DNA of 44,245 bases from Marisediminicola senii. Lineage in GTDB: Bacteria; Actinomycetota; Actinomycetes; Actinomycetales; Microbacteriaceae. The DNA lies in contig NZ_JAALGE010000020.1 in NCBI RefSeq assembly GCF_011057645.1, positions 1-44,245 on the forward strand, given 5' to 3'. Numbering within the stretch: the first letter of the stretch is position 1; every line of letters begins with the position of its first letter. The notes below the pieces were generated by a model. It was not told where the DNA came from, ran no database searches, and was given only the letters and a program-made list of their open reading frames with translations. Positions 17,313 through 26,966 of the stretch are shown in pieces. The position numbers were made by a program, and so were the translations under genes.

Positions 17313-17909
17313 ATGAACGGGATCGCAGCACGAGTCAGCACCGTGTTCGCCCGCACCCTGCTCGCCAGTACCCTCCGCCGTGACGCTTCCGGCATTCTCC
17401 GCCCCCGCACTCTGCGGGCCGCCGCAGCGTCCGTCGGCGCGATCGCGATGCTCGGCATCACCGGGTGTACCGCCGCCGTTCCGATGGAGGCAGCTCCGGA
17501 TGCCGCCAACCCGACGTGTGCCGAGGTGAGCGTGCGACTGCCCGACGCGATCGACGACCTCGAGCTGCGGCAGACCGACGCGCAGGCCACCGGCGCCTGG
17601 GGCGACCCGGCGCTCGTGCTGCTGCGCTGCGGCGTGGAGGTTCCCGGCCCGTCGACCCTGCGCTGCGTGACGATCGACGGTGTCGACTGGCTCGTCGACG
17701 ACTCGGTCGAGGAGTACGGAACGTTCACCACCTACGGGCGCGACCCGGCCGTGCAGGTCGTCGTCGACCACGACACCTCCGACTCGAACGCGCTCAACGC
17801 CCTGGCTGGAGCCGTCGGCGGCATCCCCGCCGATGGCGCATGCACCACCGCCGAAGACGTTCTCGGTGGCGGCGACGCGGTGCTCATCCCCGAAGCGCCC
17901 GCCGAGTAA
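17313..17909 (+). CDS. DUF3515 family lipoprotein
   Basis: A 198-residue protein of the DUF3515 family, which in many actinobacteria is encoded next to ddl and thiL. The first ~48 residues end in a hydrophobic segment and lipobox (LGITGC, Cys at about residue 50), so the mature protein is probably a lipoprotein on the outer face of the membrane. The family region includes 'ADRVGRDPAVQVV'-like residues (here TYGRDPAVQVVVDHDT). The N-terminal region before the hydrophobic stretch is longer than usual, so translation could also start later. The function is unknown; a role near the cell wall is a guess from context. Confidence 0.85.
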   Translation: MNGIAARVSTVFARTLLASTLRRDASGILRPRTLRAAAASVGAIAMLGITGCTAAVPMEAAPDAANPTCAEVSVRLPDAIDDLELRQTDAQATGAWGDPALVLLRCGVEVPGPSTLRCVTIDGVDWLVDDSVEEYGTFTTYGRDPAVQVVVDHDTSDSNALNALAGAVGGIPADGACTTAEDVLGGGDAVLIPEAPAE

Positions 17910-17921
17910 CCGACCTTGCCG

Positions 17922-19127
17922 TCAGCGGCGCGGGCCGTCGAGCCCGACGAGCTTGCCCGCGATGCCGCCGGCGGCACGCAGCGCGGCTCCGGCACCGAAT
18001 CCGGCAGCGGGTCCAACGACGCGGGCATCCCGCGCCTCGACGAGGGCGTCGGTGAGCACGGTCGCGGCCGCGGCCTGCGGTGCCCACAGGTACAGCGACA
18101 TCGCGCCAGGGATCGAGTTGACCTCGTTCACGAACAGCTCGCCGGTCGCCTCGTCGAGCAGCAGGTCGACCCGCACCACACCGGTGAGGCCGGTGGCCTC
18201 GGCGGTGCGCGTGGCGAGCTGCCGCGCGGTCTCGGCGATGCCGTCGGCGACCACCGCGGGAAATTCGCGCGGCGCACTGCTCAGGCCGGCGTCGCTGCCC
18301 GCACCCCCGGAGAGGTACTTCTCGGCGTAGGAATAGACACCCGTGCGGGGCTTGCCCGCCGGGTCGCCCGTGGCAGTACCGGCAGCACCGGCGCCACCGG
18401 CGGCAGCAGTCCTGCCGCCGCGGATTGGCCGCTCGAGCTGCGTGGTCTCGAAGACCGGGTGGGTGCGGAACCCGATGTTCAGGTCGACCAGCTCCGGGCG
18501 GTACGGCTCGACGACGGCTCCGGCTCGGAGGTGCGCGCTGGCCTTGCTCACCGCGCGGGCGGCGGCGAGGTCATCCACGATCTCGATGCCGATCGACGAT
18601 CCGCCGAAACGGGGCTTGACGATGTACGGGCCGGGGAACGACGGCTCGGCCGTCATCGACACGAGCTCGCGGGGCAGGGACGCGATGCCCGCGTGGTGCA
18701 TGAGGGCGCCGAAGGCGAGCTTGTCCATGGCGACCGCGCCCGCGTAGAGCGACGAGCCGGTGGCGGGGATGCCCAGCAGTGAGAACAACGCAGCGGCTCC
18801 TCCGCCCTCGCCGATGCCGCCGTGCAGGCACAGCAGAGCGGCGGAGATCTCGAGCTCCTCGGTGCCGAAGCGCTTCTTGACGAAGATGCCGGCACCACCC
18901 GAGACGCGCACGATCAGTGGGGTCCAGGACGACGACGGGCCCTCGAGGTAATCCTTCGCCTCGGTGCCGAGCGGCGGCTGGAACCACTCGCCTGACGGCG
19001 CCCAATAGATGGGGATGACGCTCTCACCGGCGGCGGTGAGCACGCGCTCCGCCTGCAACCCGGTGAGGATCGAGATCTCGTGTTCCGGCGACGGTCCGCC
19101 GAACACCACAGCCCATTGATTCGCCAT
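17922..19127 (-). CDS. D-alanine-D-alanine ligase-like ATP-grasp enzyme (divergent)
   Basis: A 401-residue ATP-grasp ligase in the position where actinobacteria usually carry ddl. The N-terminal GGPSPEHEIS with Glu15 matches the Ddl substrate-binding motif, PYIVKPRFGGSSIG the ATP-grasp lid, and VRVDLLLD...ELFVNEVNSIPGAMSLYLW the metal/D-Ala2 site. It departs from canonical Ddl: HGGIGEGG replaces HGxxGEDG near residue 102, and the C-terminal loop after NEVNSIPG is shortened. A Gly/Ala-rich insertion lies near residue 255, and the C-terminal ~50 residues are extra. It may be a true Ddl or make another amino-acid linkage. It lies downstream of the membrane Mur ligase (62-base gap). Confidence 0.8.
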   Translation of the reverse strand: MANQWAVVFGGPSPEHEISILTGLQAERVLTAAGESVIPIYWAPSGEWFQPPLGTEAKDYLEGPSSSWTPLIVRVSGGAGIFVKKRFGTEELEISAALLCLHGGIGEGGGAAALFSLLGIPATGSSLYAGAVAMDKLAFGALMHHAGIASLPRELVSMTAEPSFPGPYIVKPRFGGSSIGIEIVDDLAAARAVSKASAHLRAGAVVEPYRPELVDLNIGFRTHPVFETTQLERPIRGGRTAAAGGAGAAGTATGDPAGKPRTGVYSYAEKYLSGGAGSDAGLSSAPREFPAVVADGIAETARQLATRTAEATGLTGVVRVDLLLDEATGELFVNEVNSIPGAMSLYLWAPQAAAATVLTDALVEARDARVVGPAAGFGAGAALRAAGGIAGKLVGLDGPRR

Positions 19128-19189
19128 TTCAACCCATCACAATTCCAGCCGCAACTAACCGAACCGGCGATCCCCCGGTGCGGCTGTCA

Positions 19190-20746
19190 TCACGGGTAGT
19201 GGTCCGGTAAGTCGTTCTCGTACAGGATAACGCCCCGGTCACCGGCCTGATCGACGGCCGCAGCCACGGCGGCCTGGCGCTGGTCGTATGTCCTGACGGG
19301 GTGCTGGCCGCCCGATGCGCCCGCGACGAGGGCGGCACGGTTGGTGCGCGCGATGGCGAACAGGTGCCCGTTGGAGCGGGCGATGGATGCCGCGAACGCC
19401 TCGTTGCGCTCGGCCTGCGCCGTGCCCAGCTCGACCATTCCCGGGGTGACGACCACGAGCGGACCCCCGCGCTCTTCGGCGAGCTGCGCGGCCCCGCGTA
19501 GCGCCCGCTCGGCCCCGACCGGGTTCGAGTTGTAGGTGTCGTCGATCACGACGGCGCCGCTCGGCGCGTACTGCACCTCGGCGCGGTGGTGCGCCTGGGG
19601 AAGGTCGCCGAGGCGCGTGAGCACCGGGGTGACGTCGATGTCGAGGCCGACCGCGATGCCGAGGCTGACCGCGAGGTTCACGGCGTGCCCGGTGCGCGGC
19701 ACGACGAGCTCCGAGGTGACGGTCTGCCCGAACTGGGTGACGGTGATGCGCTGCCCGGCCTCGTCGACCACCACGTCGGCGGGGATGCTCGGGGTGGTCG
19801 ACACGGTGATCACGCGCTTGCCCTGCTGGCGGCAGGTCTCCGCGAGCCCGGCGAGCATGTCTTCGTCGACAGGAAGCACGACGGTGCGTGCCTCCTCGGT
19901 GATCTCGGACTTGGCCTCGAACACGACCTCGCGCGAGCCCATACGGGCCAGGTGCGCCTCGCCGATGGTGGTGATGGCCGCAATGTCGGGCGGAAAGTTC
20001 TTGGCCAGCGCCCGGATGTCGCCGACCCCGTAGACGCCCATCTCGGCGACGAATACTTCGGTGCCTGGCACGACGCGCTCGTTCACGGCGCGGGCGAGGC
20101 CCATCTCGTTGTTGAAGCTCGCGGGCGAGGCGACGATCGCGGTGCTGCCGGCGAGCAGGTGCGCGACGTAGTTCTTGGTGGAGGTCTTGCCGTACGACCC
20201 GGTGATGGCGACGATGATCGGCCGCACCTGTGCGAGGCGCTTGCGGGCGCTCACCACGAACTTGCGCGACAGGCGCCGCTCGAGCGGAACCGCGAGCTTC
20301 AGGGCGAAGTCCATCAGCGGCGGCGCGAGCAGCAGCACGACGGGCAGCCCTGCAATGCCGACCAGCAGCCACAGCAGCGCGCCGGCGACGATCATCACGA
20401 CGGCCCAGATGGCGGTGAGGCGCTTGAGGCGGTCGGTCCAGGCGAGCTTCGCGCTGGTGCCGCGGATGCCCAGCCCGATGGGGAGGGCCGCGATCAGCAG
20501 CAGCGCGGCGGGCGTCGCCCAGACGAGGGCGGACTGCTGCATCCACCCCACTGCACCGACGATGGACAGTGCCAGCGCGACGATCGCGAGCACGGCGTTG
20601 ATCGGCCGCACCTTGAGCCACAGCATCGCGAGGATGGAGACCCACGGCGCGATGTAGTGCTCGCGCTGGGCGACCCTCAGCCAGCGACCGGCGGATGCCG
20701 CGGCGGCGATGATCGCGGTGAGCAGGGTGACGATGACGACGATCAC
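19190..20746 (-). CDS. Membrane-embedded MurF-like Mur ligase
   Basis: A 518-residue protein. Residues 1-150 form five or six hydrophobic membrane segments. They are followed by the Mur ligase ATPase domain (P-loop GSYGKTS at 183-189, then ASFNNEMGLARAVNE and EMGVYGVGDI) and the C-terminal Mur domain (IDDTYNSNPVGAERAL, VTPGMVELG). These motifs are closest to MurF, which adds D-Ala-D-Ala to UDP-MurNAc-tripeptide. However, the N-terminal UDP-substrate domain of MurF is replaced by the membrane region. The GTG start has GGAGGT six bases upstream and overlaps the stop of the alpha/beta hydrolase gene (GTGA). The acceptor may be membrane-bound; this is inference. Confidence 0.85.
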   Translation of the reverse strand: MIVVIVTLLTAIIAAAASAGRWLRVAQREHYIAPWVSILAMLWLKVRPINAVLAIVALALSIVGAVGWMQQSALVWATPAALLLIAALPIGLGIRGTSAKLAWTDRLKRLTAIWAVVMIVAGALLWLLVGIAGLPVVLLLAPPLMDFALKLAVPLERRLSRKFVVSARKRLAQVRPIIVAITGSYGKTSTKNYVAHLLAGSTAIVASPASFNNEMGLARAVNERVVPGTEVFVAEMGVYGVGDIRALAKNFPPDIAAITTIGEAHLARMGSREVVFEAKSEITEEARTVVLPVDEDMLAGLAETCRQQGKRVITVSTTPSIPADVVVDEAGQRITVTQFGQTVTSELVVPRTGHAVNLAVSLGIAVGLDIDVTPVLTRLGDLPQAHHRAEVQYAPSGAVVIDDTYNSNPVGAERALRGAAQLAEERGGPLVVVTPGMVELGTAQAERNEAFAASIARSNGHLFAIARTNRAALVAGASGGQHPVRTYDQRQAAVAAAVDQAGDRGVILYENDLPDHYP

Positions 20747-21516
20747 GAGGAGACCTCCGCGAGGAGCGAGCGCAGGGCGTCGCGAACGGCGATCTCGAGG
20801 GGTCCCTCGAGCAGGTGGGCGGCGCCGGGAACGGACTGGAAGGTCGCGCCGGGGATGAGCGTGCTGGCGGCGATGGCCGCGTCTGCGGGGGCCGACGTGT
20901 CGAGCTCTCCCCAGACCATGCGGGTGGGCACGGCGACCCTGGCCAGGTCGTCGCGGTAGTCCTCGGCGACGACCTTCACCATGACGTCGCGCATGACGCC
21001 GTGCGCTGCGCGGTAGTCGGCCGACCCGTGGGTGTGGCGGGCCTTCTCGAGCATCGACTGCGGCAGCACCCTGCGCTTCGCGAGTGCGCGCACGACCCGG
21101 TACGATACCGCCGGCTTTGGTGCCGCACCGAGGCGCAGCAGCGGGACTCCGGTCAGGACGAGCCCCGACACGAGGTGCGGGTGGCGGGCGGCGAGGCGCA
21201 CGGCGACGCGACCGCCGAAGGAGTGCCCGACGATGACGACCGGTGCGGGCGCGCCACCACCGGTCGCGGCTCCCGCGGCGCTGAGCCCCTGGAGCGCCTC
21301 GGCGACGGCATCCGCGTATTCGACGGTGCCCCACGCGGTGTCCGGCTCGGTCGTGATGCCGAAGCCGGGCAGGTGGATGGCGACGGCGTCGAGGCCGTCG
21401 ACGACGCGTTCGAAGTCAGCTCCGGAGCGCGCCCAGCCGTGCAGGGCGATCACGCTCGGGGGCGTGGCTCCCCATTTCTCGGCCAGTACCCGGCCGTCGG
21501 ACAGCGCAGTAATCAC
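20743..21516 (-). CDS. Alpha/beta-fold hydrolase
   Basis: A 257-residue alpha/beta hydrolase with the oxyanion HGWARSG motif (residue ~26), nucleophile elbow GHSFGG (Ser near residue 98), acid Asp in WGELDTSAP (~205) and catalytic His in GAAHLLEGP (~235). No signal peptide is seen, so it is probably cytosolic. The GTG start lies three bases after the gpsA stop, and its own stop overlaps the Mur ligase start by four bases. It is therefore translated within the gpsA-hydrolase-Mur ligase-Ddl-like string. The substrate is unknown; context suggests an envelope amide, ester or thioester. Confidence 0.88.
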   Translation of the reverse strand: MITALSDGRVLAEKWGATPPSVIALHGWARSGADFERVVDGLDAVAIHLPGFGITTEPDTAWGTVEYADAVAEALQGLSAAGAATGGGAPAPVVIVGHSFGGRVAVRLAARHPHLVSGLVLTGVPLLRLGAAPKPAVSYRVVRALAKRRVLPQSMLEKARHTHGSADYRAAHGVMRDVMVKVVAEDYRDDLARVAVPTRMVWGELDTSAPADAAIAASTLIPGATFQSVPGAAHLLEGPLEIAVRDALRSLLAEVSS

Positions 21517-21519
21517 TGC

Positions 21520-22554
21520 TCACTCCCCCTGTGGTTCATCGCTGTCGGTCGTGAGGTGCGGCGCGATATCCCGCGGATTCATCGTACCGGCGAGCACTTC
21601 GGCGACCTGGCGCACGATGGGCATCGACACGCCCTTGGCCTCGGCGAGGGCGAGTACCGGGGCGACCGACGAGAGCCCCTCCGCCGTCTGGTTCATCTGC
21701 TCGACGACGTCGGAGAACGTGTAGCCCTGGCCGAGCAGGCGCCCCGCGGTGTTGTTGCGCGACAGCGGCGACTCGCAGGTGGCGATGAGGTCGCCGAGCC
21801 CGGCGAGGCCGGCGAGGGTCTCGGCGCGCGCACCGTAGGCGACCGCGAACTCGGTCATCTCGGCGAGGCCGCGCGTGATGATCGACGCCTTGGTGTTCTC
21901 GCCATAGCCGACGCCGTCGACGATGCCGATGGCGACCGCGATGAGGTTCTTGAGCACCCCGCCGAATTCGGTGCCGATCACGTCGGTGTTCACGTACGAG
22001 CGAAAGTACGGGTTGGTCGCGGCCACGGCGACGGCACTCGCGGTCTCCAGGCTGCGCGACGAGACCACGGCGGCGGTCGGCTGCTCGCGGGCGATCTCGA
22101 GGGCGAGGTTGGGGCCGGATGCCACGGCGATCCGGTCTGGATCGATGCCGAGCTCCTGCGTGATGACCTCGCTCATGCGCAGCCCGCTGCCCTTCTCGAC
22201 ACCCTTCATCAGGCTCACGACGATGGCGGTCGACGGGATCAGCTCGCTCACGATGGCGAGGTTCGCCCGCAGCGACTGGCTGGGCACCGAGATGAACACG
22301 AACTCGGCTCCGTCGAGCACGTCGGGCAGGCGGGAGCTCGACCACAGGTTGCGGGGCAGGTTGATGCCGGGCAGGTAGTCGCTGTTGCGCTTGCTCTGGG
22401 TGATCTCCCGGGCGAGTTCGGGGCGGCGGGCCCAGAGGGCGACGTCGGATCCGCCGTCGGCGAGCACCTTGCTGAACGTGGTTCCCCAGCTACCGGCGCC
22501 GAGCACGGCGATGCGGCGCACTCCGGGCCTGGGCAGCCGGATGGGCATTGTCAT
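21520..22554 (-). CDS. gpsA: Glycerol-3-phosphate dehydrogenase [NAD(P)+]
   Basis: GpsA reduces dihydroxyacetone phosphate to sn-glycerol-3-phosphate for phospholipids. The 344-residue product has the N-terminal Rossmann motif GAGSWGTTFSKVLADGG, the SVPSQSLR segment, a long motif with a catalytic lysine (GTEFGGVLKNLIAVAIGI) and GLAGLGDLIATC...SRNNTAGRLLGQG. ATG at 22552-22554 is two bases beyond the plsC stop. It is part of the tightly packed minus-strand operon. Confidence 0.96.
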   Translation of the reverse strand: MTMPIRLPRPGVRRIAVLGAGSWGTTFSKVLADGGSDVALWARRPELAREITQSKRNSDYLPGINLPRNLWSSSRLPDVLDGAEFVFISVPSQSLRANLAIVSELIPSTAIVVSLMKGVEKGSGLRMSEVITQELGIDPDRIAVASGPNLALEIAREQPTAAVVSSRSLETASAVAVAATNPYFRSYVNTDVIGTEFGGVLKNLIAVAIGIVDGVGYGENTKASIITRGLAEMTEFAVAYGARAETLAGLAGLGDLIATCESPLSRNNTAGRLLGQGYTFSDVVEQMNQTAEGLSSVAPVLALAEAKGVSMPIVRQVAEVLAGTMNPRDIAPHLTTDSDEPQGE

Positions 22555-22556
22555 GC

Positions 22557-23390
22557 TCAAAAGCGTCCGGTTTCCTTCTGGTTGTTCTTGCTGGGATCCC
22601 AGCGGTCGGTCGGCGCCGGCTCTCCCCTGAGGTCTTCGAGGAGCGCCGTGATCGACGTCATGACGGCGGCGGTGGCCGCGGTGGTGGTGGCCGCGTCGAG
22701 CGGCTTTCCGCGGAACGCCGACAGGTCGACCGGGTCGCCGACCTTGATGTCGATGGTCTTGCGCGGGAACAGACTGATGCGCTTCGCGTAGCGCGGAAGC
22801 ACCTTCTGGGTGCCCCAGTGCGCCATGGGGATGATCGGGATGCCGGTCTCCAGCGCCATGCGCACGGCTCCGGGCTTTCCCCGCATGGGCCACAGCCCCG
22901 GGTCGCGCGTCAGCGAACCCTCGGGGTAGATCACGACGGCGAGGCCCTGGTCGACGATCTTGCGCGCGGCCACGAGGGGGTCGCTGCCGCGCACGGCGCC
23001 AGCGCGCTCGACGGGGATCTGCCCGGAGGCGCGTAGGAGCGACCCGATGATCGGGTACTTGAAGAGGTTCGCCTTGGCGAGGTAGCGCGGCATGCGCCCG
23101 AGCTTCCACATCACGACGCCGACCACCACGGGATCGATCTCGCTGTAGTGGTTCGGCGCGAGCACGAACGGACCGGTGCTGGGCAGCTTGTGCCCGTCGT
23201 GGATGCGGTAGCGCGCGAGCGTGTTCATCGGCGGCAACAGCAGCACCGCGAGGAACCTGAAGATCGGCGTCTTCTCGGACTTGCGGTGCTGCGACGCGCC
23301 CTGCTCGGGCCCTGCCTGCTCGGGCCCTGCCTGCTCGGGCCCAGCCTGCTCGGCCCCCGTTGGCTCAGCCCCTGTTGGCTCTGGTGCCAC
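22557..23390 (-). CDS. plsC: 1-acyl-sn-glycerol-3-phosphate acyltransferase family protein
   Basis: A PlsC-type acyltransferase, expected to acylate lysophosphatidic acid at the membrane. The 277-residue product has the NHYSEID catalytic motif (HX4D) near residue 82, the second block with VERAG, the YPEGSLTRD block and a proline-rich block IPMAHWG. It starts with GTG seven bases after murA. The first ~35 residues are a low-complexity pentapeptide-like repeat (EQAGP) encoded by 15-bp units at 23299-23384, dispensable for the fold. It is flanked by gpsA, which supplies the glycerol-3-phosphate backbone. Confidence 0.9.
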   Translation of the reverse strand: MAPEPTGAEPTGAEQAGPEQAGPEQAGPEQGASQHRKSEKTPIFRFLAVLLLPPMNTLARYRIHDGHKLPSTGPFVLAPNHYSEIDPVVVGVVMWKLGRMPRYLAKANLFKYPIIGSLLRASGQIPVERAGAVRGSDPLVAARKIVDQGLAVVIYPEGSLTRDPGLWPMRGKPGAVRMALETGIPIIPMAHWGTQKVLPRYAKRISLFPRKTIDIKVGDPVDLSAFRGKPLDAATTTAATAAVMTSITALLEDLRGEPAPTDRWDPSKNNQKETGRF

Positions 23391-23397
23391 GGGGTGA

Positions 23398-24831
23398 TCA
23401 GCCTTCGTAGACGAAGTCGGCCCCGAGTGCGTCGAGCTTGTCGATGATGTGCTCGTACCCGCGGTCGATGATCCCCATGTTGCTGATCACGGACTGGCCC
23501 TCCGCGCTGAGCGCGGCGATGAGGTGGCTGAAGCCGCCCCGCAGGTCGGGAACGCGGATGTTGGCGCCGTGCAGCTTCGTCGGGCCGGTGATGACCGCGG
23601 CCTGCTCGAAGTCGCGGCGGGCGACGCGACGCGGGTGGTCGGGCAGCCCGGACGGGTGCACGACGATCTGCGCGCCCATCTCGTTGAGCGCCTCGGTGAA
23701 GCCCAGCCGGTTCTCGTACACGGTTTCGTGCACGATCGAGACGCCGTGCGCCTGGGTCAGCGCCACGATGAGCGGCTGCTGCCAGTCGGTCATGAAGCCG
23801 GGGTGCACGTCGGTCTCGATGGTCACGGGCTTGAGGTTGCCGCCCGGGTGCCAGAAGCGGATGCCGTTCTCCTGGATGTCGAACGCCCCGCCGACCTTGC
23901 GGAAGACGTTGAGGAAGGTCATCATCTCGGCCTGCTTGGCGCCCTCGACGAAGATGTCGCCGTGGGTGACGAGCGCGGCGGATGCCCAGCTGGCGACCTC
24001 GTTGCGGTCGAACAGGGCGCGGTGCGTGTAGCCGTCGAGGCGGTCGACGCCTTCGATGAGGATCACGCGGTTGGGCTCGACCGAGATGATCGCACCCATC
24101 TTCTGCAGGATCGCGATGAGGTCCATGATCTCGGGCTCGATCGCGGCGTTCTTCAGCTCGGTGGTTCCCTTGGCGAGCACGGCGGTGAGCAGCACCTGCT
24201 CGGTGGCACCGACGCTGGGGTACGGCAGCGCGATCTCGGCGCCGTGCAGGCCGTCGGGCGCGGTGAGGTGGATTCCCTCGTAGCTCTTATCGACGGTGGC
24301 ACCGAACTGGCGCAGCGCGTCGAGGTGGAAGTCGATGGGGCGGTCGCCGATGCGGCAACCGCCGAGGTCGGGGATGCGCGCCTCGCCGAGGCGGTGCAGC
24401 AGGGGGCCGCAGAACAGGATCGGGATGCGGCTGGCTCCGGCGTGCGCGTCGATGTCGGCGAAGTGCGCGCTCTCGACCTTGCTGGTGTCGAAGTGCAGTT
24501 CGCCGCGGGCGCCGTCGGTGACCTTGACGCCGTAGACCGAGAGCAGGCCGCGCACGACCTGCACGTCGCTGATGTCTGGCACGTCCTTGAGCGTGCTGGG
24601 GGTGTCACCGAGCAGGGCCGCGACCATGGCCTTGGTGGCGAGGTTCTTGGCCCCGCGCACCGCGATGGTTCCCTTGAGCGGCTTGCCTCCGGTGATGACG
24701 ATGGAGTCGGACTTGGTGCCGAGTGGCTCGGCCGCGTTCTGTGCGGCGGTGAGAAGTGGATTCACTGAGGTACCTGCGCTGACTTCCTGATTCGGTGTCC
24801 CTATCGTGCCGGGAGTGTTGTGGGTCGCCAT
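23398..24831 (-). CDS. murA: UDP-N-acetylglucosamine 1-carboxyvinyltransferase
   Basis: MurA transfers enolpyruvate from PEP to UDP-GlcNAc, the first committed step of peptidoglycan synthesis. The product has [15 protein letters not shown] near the N-terminus and the active-site loop [15 protein letters not shown]. Its Cys is kept (Cys159 in this numbering), unlike the Asp of mycobacteria, so fosfomycin could react with it. The ATG at 24831 overlaps the end of leuD by 31 bases and has no clear SD. A GTG at 24763-24765, with AGGT upstream and no overlap, gives a product 22 residues shorter and is a serious alternative. Confidence 0.93.
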   Translation of the reverse strand: MATHNTPGTIGTPNQEVSAGTSVNPLLTAAQNAAEPLGTKSDSIVITGGKPLKGTIAVRGAKNLATKAMVAALLGDTPSTLKDVPDISDVQVVRGLLSVYGVKVTDGARGELHFDTSKVESAHFADIDAHAGASRIPILFCGPLLHRLGEARIPDLGGCRIGDRPIDFHLDALRQFGATVDKSYEGIHLTAPDGLHGAEIALPYPSVGATEQVLLTAVLAKGTTELKNAAIEPEIMDLIAILQKMGAIISVEPNRVILIEGVDRLDGYTHRALFDRNEVASWASAALVTHGDIFVEGAKQAEMMTFLNVFRKVGGAFDIQENGIRFWHPGGNLKPVTIETDVHPGFMTDWQQPLIVALTQAHGVSIVHETVYENRLGFTEALNEMGAQIVVHPSGLPDHPRRVARRDFEQAAVITGPTKLHGANIRVPDLRGGFSHLIAALSAEGQSVISNMGIIDRGYEHIIDKLDALGADFVYEG

Positions 24832-25397
24832 GACTGGCGGTTGTGCTCGAACTGGGTGATCTGCGCTTCGTCGCGCAACGTGAGGCTGATGTCGTCCAGA
24901 CCTTCGAGCAGCCGCCACCGAGTGTAATCGTCGACGACGATTTCGACGGTGTGCGCGCCGATCGTGGCGGTGCGTGTCACGAGATCGACTGTCGCCTCGA
25001 TACCGGGGTTTTCCTCGATGAGCGCCCAGAACGTCTCGGCGTCCTTCTCGGTGATCTCGGCGGCCAGCAGTCCCTGCTTGCCGGAGTTGCCGCGGAAGAT
25101 GTCGCCGAACCGCGGGCTCAGCACCGCCTGGATTCCGAAGTCGCGCAGCGCCCAGACGGCGTGCTCGCGACTGGAGCCGGTGCCGAAGTCGGGGCCGGCC
25201 ACGAGCACCCGCGCGCCGGCGAAGGCGGGGCGGTTGAGCACGAAGTCGGGGTCCTTGCGCCACTCGTGGAACAAGGCGTCTTCGAAGCCGGTCTTGGTAA
25301 CCCGCTTGAGGAACACCGCCGGGATGATCTGGTCGGTGTCGACGTTCGAGAACGGCAGCGGCGCGGCGATACCGGTGACGACGGATACGGCATCCAT
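24801..25397 (-). CDS. leuD: 3-isopropylmalate dehydratase small subunit
   Basis: LeuD pairs with LeuC to isomerise 2- to 3-isopropylmalate in leucine synthesis. The 198-residue product has the family's N-terminal [20 protein letters not shown] region, the swivel-domain loop [21 protein letters not shown] and a typical C-terminus. The ATG overlaps the leuC TGA by one base (TGATG), so translation is coupled. Its 3' end overlaps the annotated murA start. Confidence 0.96.
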   Translation of the reverse strand: MDAVSVVTGIAAPLPFSNVDTDQIIPAVFLKRVTKTGFEDALFHEWRKDPDFVLNRPAFAGARVLVAGPDFGTGSSREHAVWALRDFGIQAVLSPRFGDIFRGNSGKQGLLAAEITEKDAETFWALIEENPGIEATVDLVTRTATIGAHTVEIVVDDYTRWRLLEGLDDISLTLRDEAQITQFEHNRQSWRPTTLPAR

Positions 25398-26881
25398 CAG
25401 GCGGTCACCTCCGAGAGCGTCGAGCTGCTGGCATGCTCGAGGTCCCAGGGACTCGAGAGCGTTCCGCGGATCGCGGTCGCGGCGGCCACGAGCGGCGACA
25501 CCAGGTGCGTGCGCCCGCCCTTGCCCTGGCGGCCCTCGAAGTTGCGGTTCGAGGTCGACGCGCACCGCTCACCGGGGGCGAGCTGGTCGGGGTTCATGCC
25601 GAGGCACATCGAGCAGCCGGCGAACCGCCACTCCGCGCCGAACTCGGTCACCACCTTGTCGATGCCCTCCGCCTCGGCCTCGAGGCGAACGCGCGCGGAG
25701 CCCGGCACGACCATGACGCGCACGCCGGGGGCCTTCTGCTTGCCCTTGATGATGGATGCGAAGGCTCGGAGGTCTTCGATGCGGCTGTTGGTGCACGACC
25801 CCATGAAGACCGCGTCGACCGCGATGTCCTTCATCGGAGTGCCCGCGGCGATGTCCATGTACTCGAGCGCGCGCTGGGCGGCGGCTCTCTCGTTGTGGTC
25901 GGCGAACGATGCGGGGTCTGGTACGACCTCGCTCAACGAGACGCCCTGGCCGGGGTTGGTGCCCCAGGTGACGAACGGCTCCAGCTCGTCGGCGTCGAGG
26001 AACACCTCGGCGTCGAAGACAGCGTCGTCGTCGGTGGCGAGGGTGTTCCAGTACTCGACGGCAGCCGTCCAGTCGTCACCGGTCGGGGCGTGCGGGCGGC
26101 CCTCGAGGTAGGCGTAGGTGGTCTCGTCGGGGGCGACGAGTCCGGCGCGGGCACCGGCCTCGATCGACATGTTGCAGATCGTCATGCGACCCTCCATCGA
26201 GAGGGAGCGGATGGCGCTGCCGCGGTACTCGAGCACGTAGCCCTGACCGCCGCCGGTGCCGATCTTGGCGATCACGGCGAGGATGATGTCCTTCGCGGTG
26301 ACGCCCGGCCGAAGGGTGCCCTCGACCGTGATGGCCATGGTCTTGAACTTGGTCAGCGGCAGGGTCTGCGTGGCGAGCACGTGCTCGACCTCGCTGGTTC
26401 CGATACCGAACGCCATGGCGCCGAACGCACCGTGGGTCGAGGTGTGCGAGTCGCCGCAGACGACCGTGATGCCGGGCATGGTGAGCCCGAGCTGGGGTCC
26501 GACGACGTGCACGATGCCCTGGTCGACGTCGCCGAGGGAGTGCAGGCGTACCCCGAATTCCTCGCAGTTGCGGCGCAGGGTCTCGATCTGGGTGCGGCTC
26601 GTTAGGTCGGCGATGGGCCGGTCGATGGCGAGGGTCGGGGTGTTGTGGTCCTCGGTCGCGATCGTCAGGTCGGTGCGGCGCACGGGGCGACCGGCGAGGC
26701 GCAGCCCGTCGAAGGCCTGCGGGCTGGTGACCTCGTGAACGAGGTGCAGGTCGATGTAGATGAGGTCGGGGTTGCCCGCGTCGCCCTCGACGACGACGTG
26801 GTCGTCCCAGACCTTCTCGGCGAGGGTGCGGGGGCGGGCCGTGCTGGCGCGAGCCGCGGCGGGCGCAGGTGTGTGGGTCAT
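25397..26881 (-). CDS. leuC: 3-isopropylmalate dehydratase large subunit
   Basis: LeuC carries the 4Fe-4S cluster of isopropylmalate isomerase. The 494-residue product has the substrate loop region [36 protein letters not shown], and the cluster cysteines in MGSCTNSR and [11 protein letters not shown]. The ATG (26879-26881) is not overlapped by any coding frame. About 230 bases separate it from terC; this gap holds a candidate Leu-rich leader peptide (26967-27008). Confidence 0.97.
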   Translation of the reverse strand: MTHTPAPAAARASTARPRTLAEKVWDDHVVVEGDAGNPDLIYIDLHLVHEVTSPQAFDGLRLAGRPVRRTDLTIATEDHNTPTLAIDRPIADLTSRTQIETLRRNCEEFGVRLHSLGDVDQGIVHVVGPQLGLTMPGITVVCGDSHTSTHGAFGAMAFGIGTSEVEHVLATQTLPLTKFKTMAITVEGTLRPGVTAKDIILAVIAKIGTGGGQGYVLEYRGSAIRSLSMEGRMTICNMSIEAGARAGLVAPDETTYAYLEGRPHAPTGDDWTAAVEYWNTLATDDDAVFDAEVFLDADELEPFVTWGTNPGQGVSLSEVVPDPASFADHNERAAAQRALEYMDIAAGTPMKDIAVDAVFMGSCTNSRIEDLRAFASIIKGKQKAPGVRVMVVPGSARVRLEAEAEGIDKVVTEFGAEWRFAGCSMCLGMNPDQLAPGERCASTSNRNFEGRQGKGGRTHLVSPLVAAATAIRGTLSSPWDLEHASSSTLSEVTA

Positions 26882-26966
26882 GGGTGCGGTCTTTCTTCCC
26901 TCATGTGGAGCAGGCTTCTCGTGGGTCAGCAGGCGAAGAACTCCGCGACGACTGGGGCCTGGTAGA

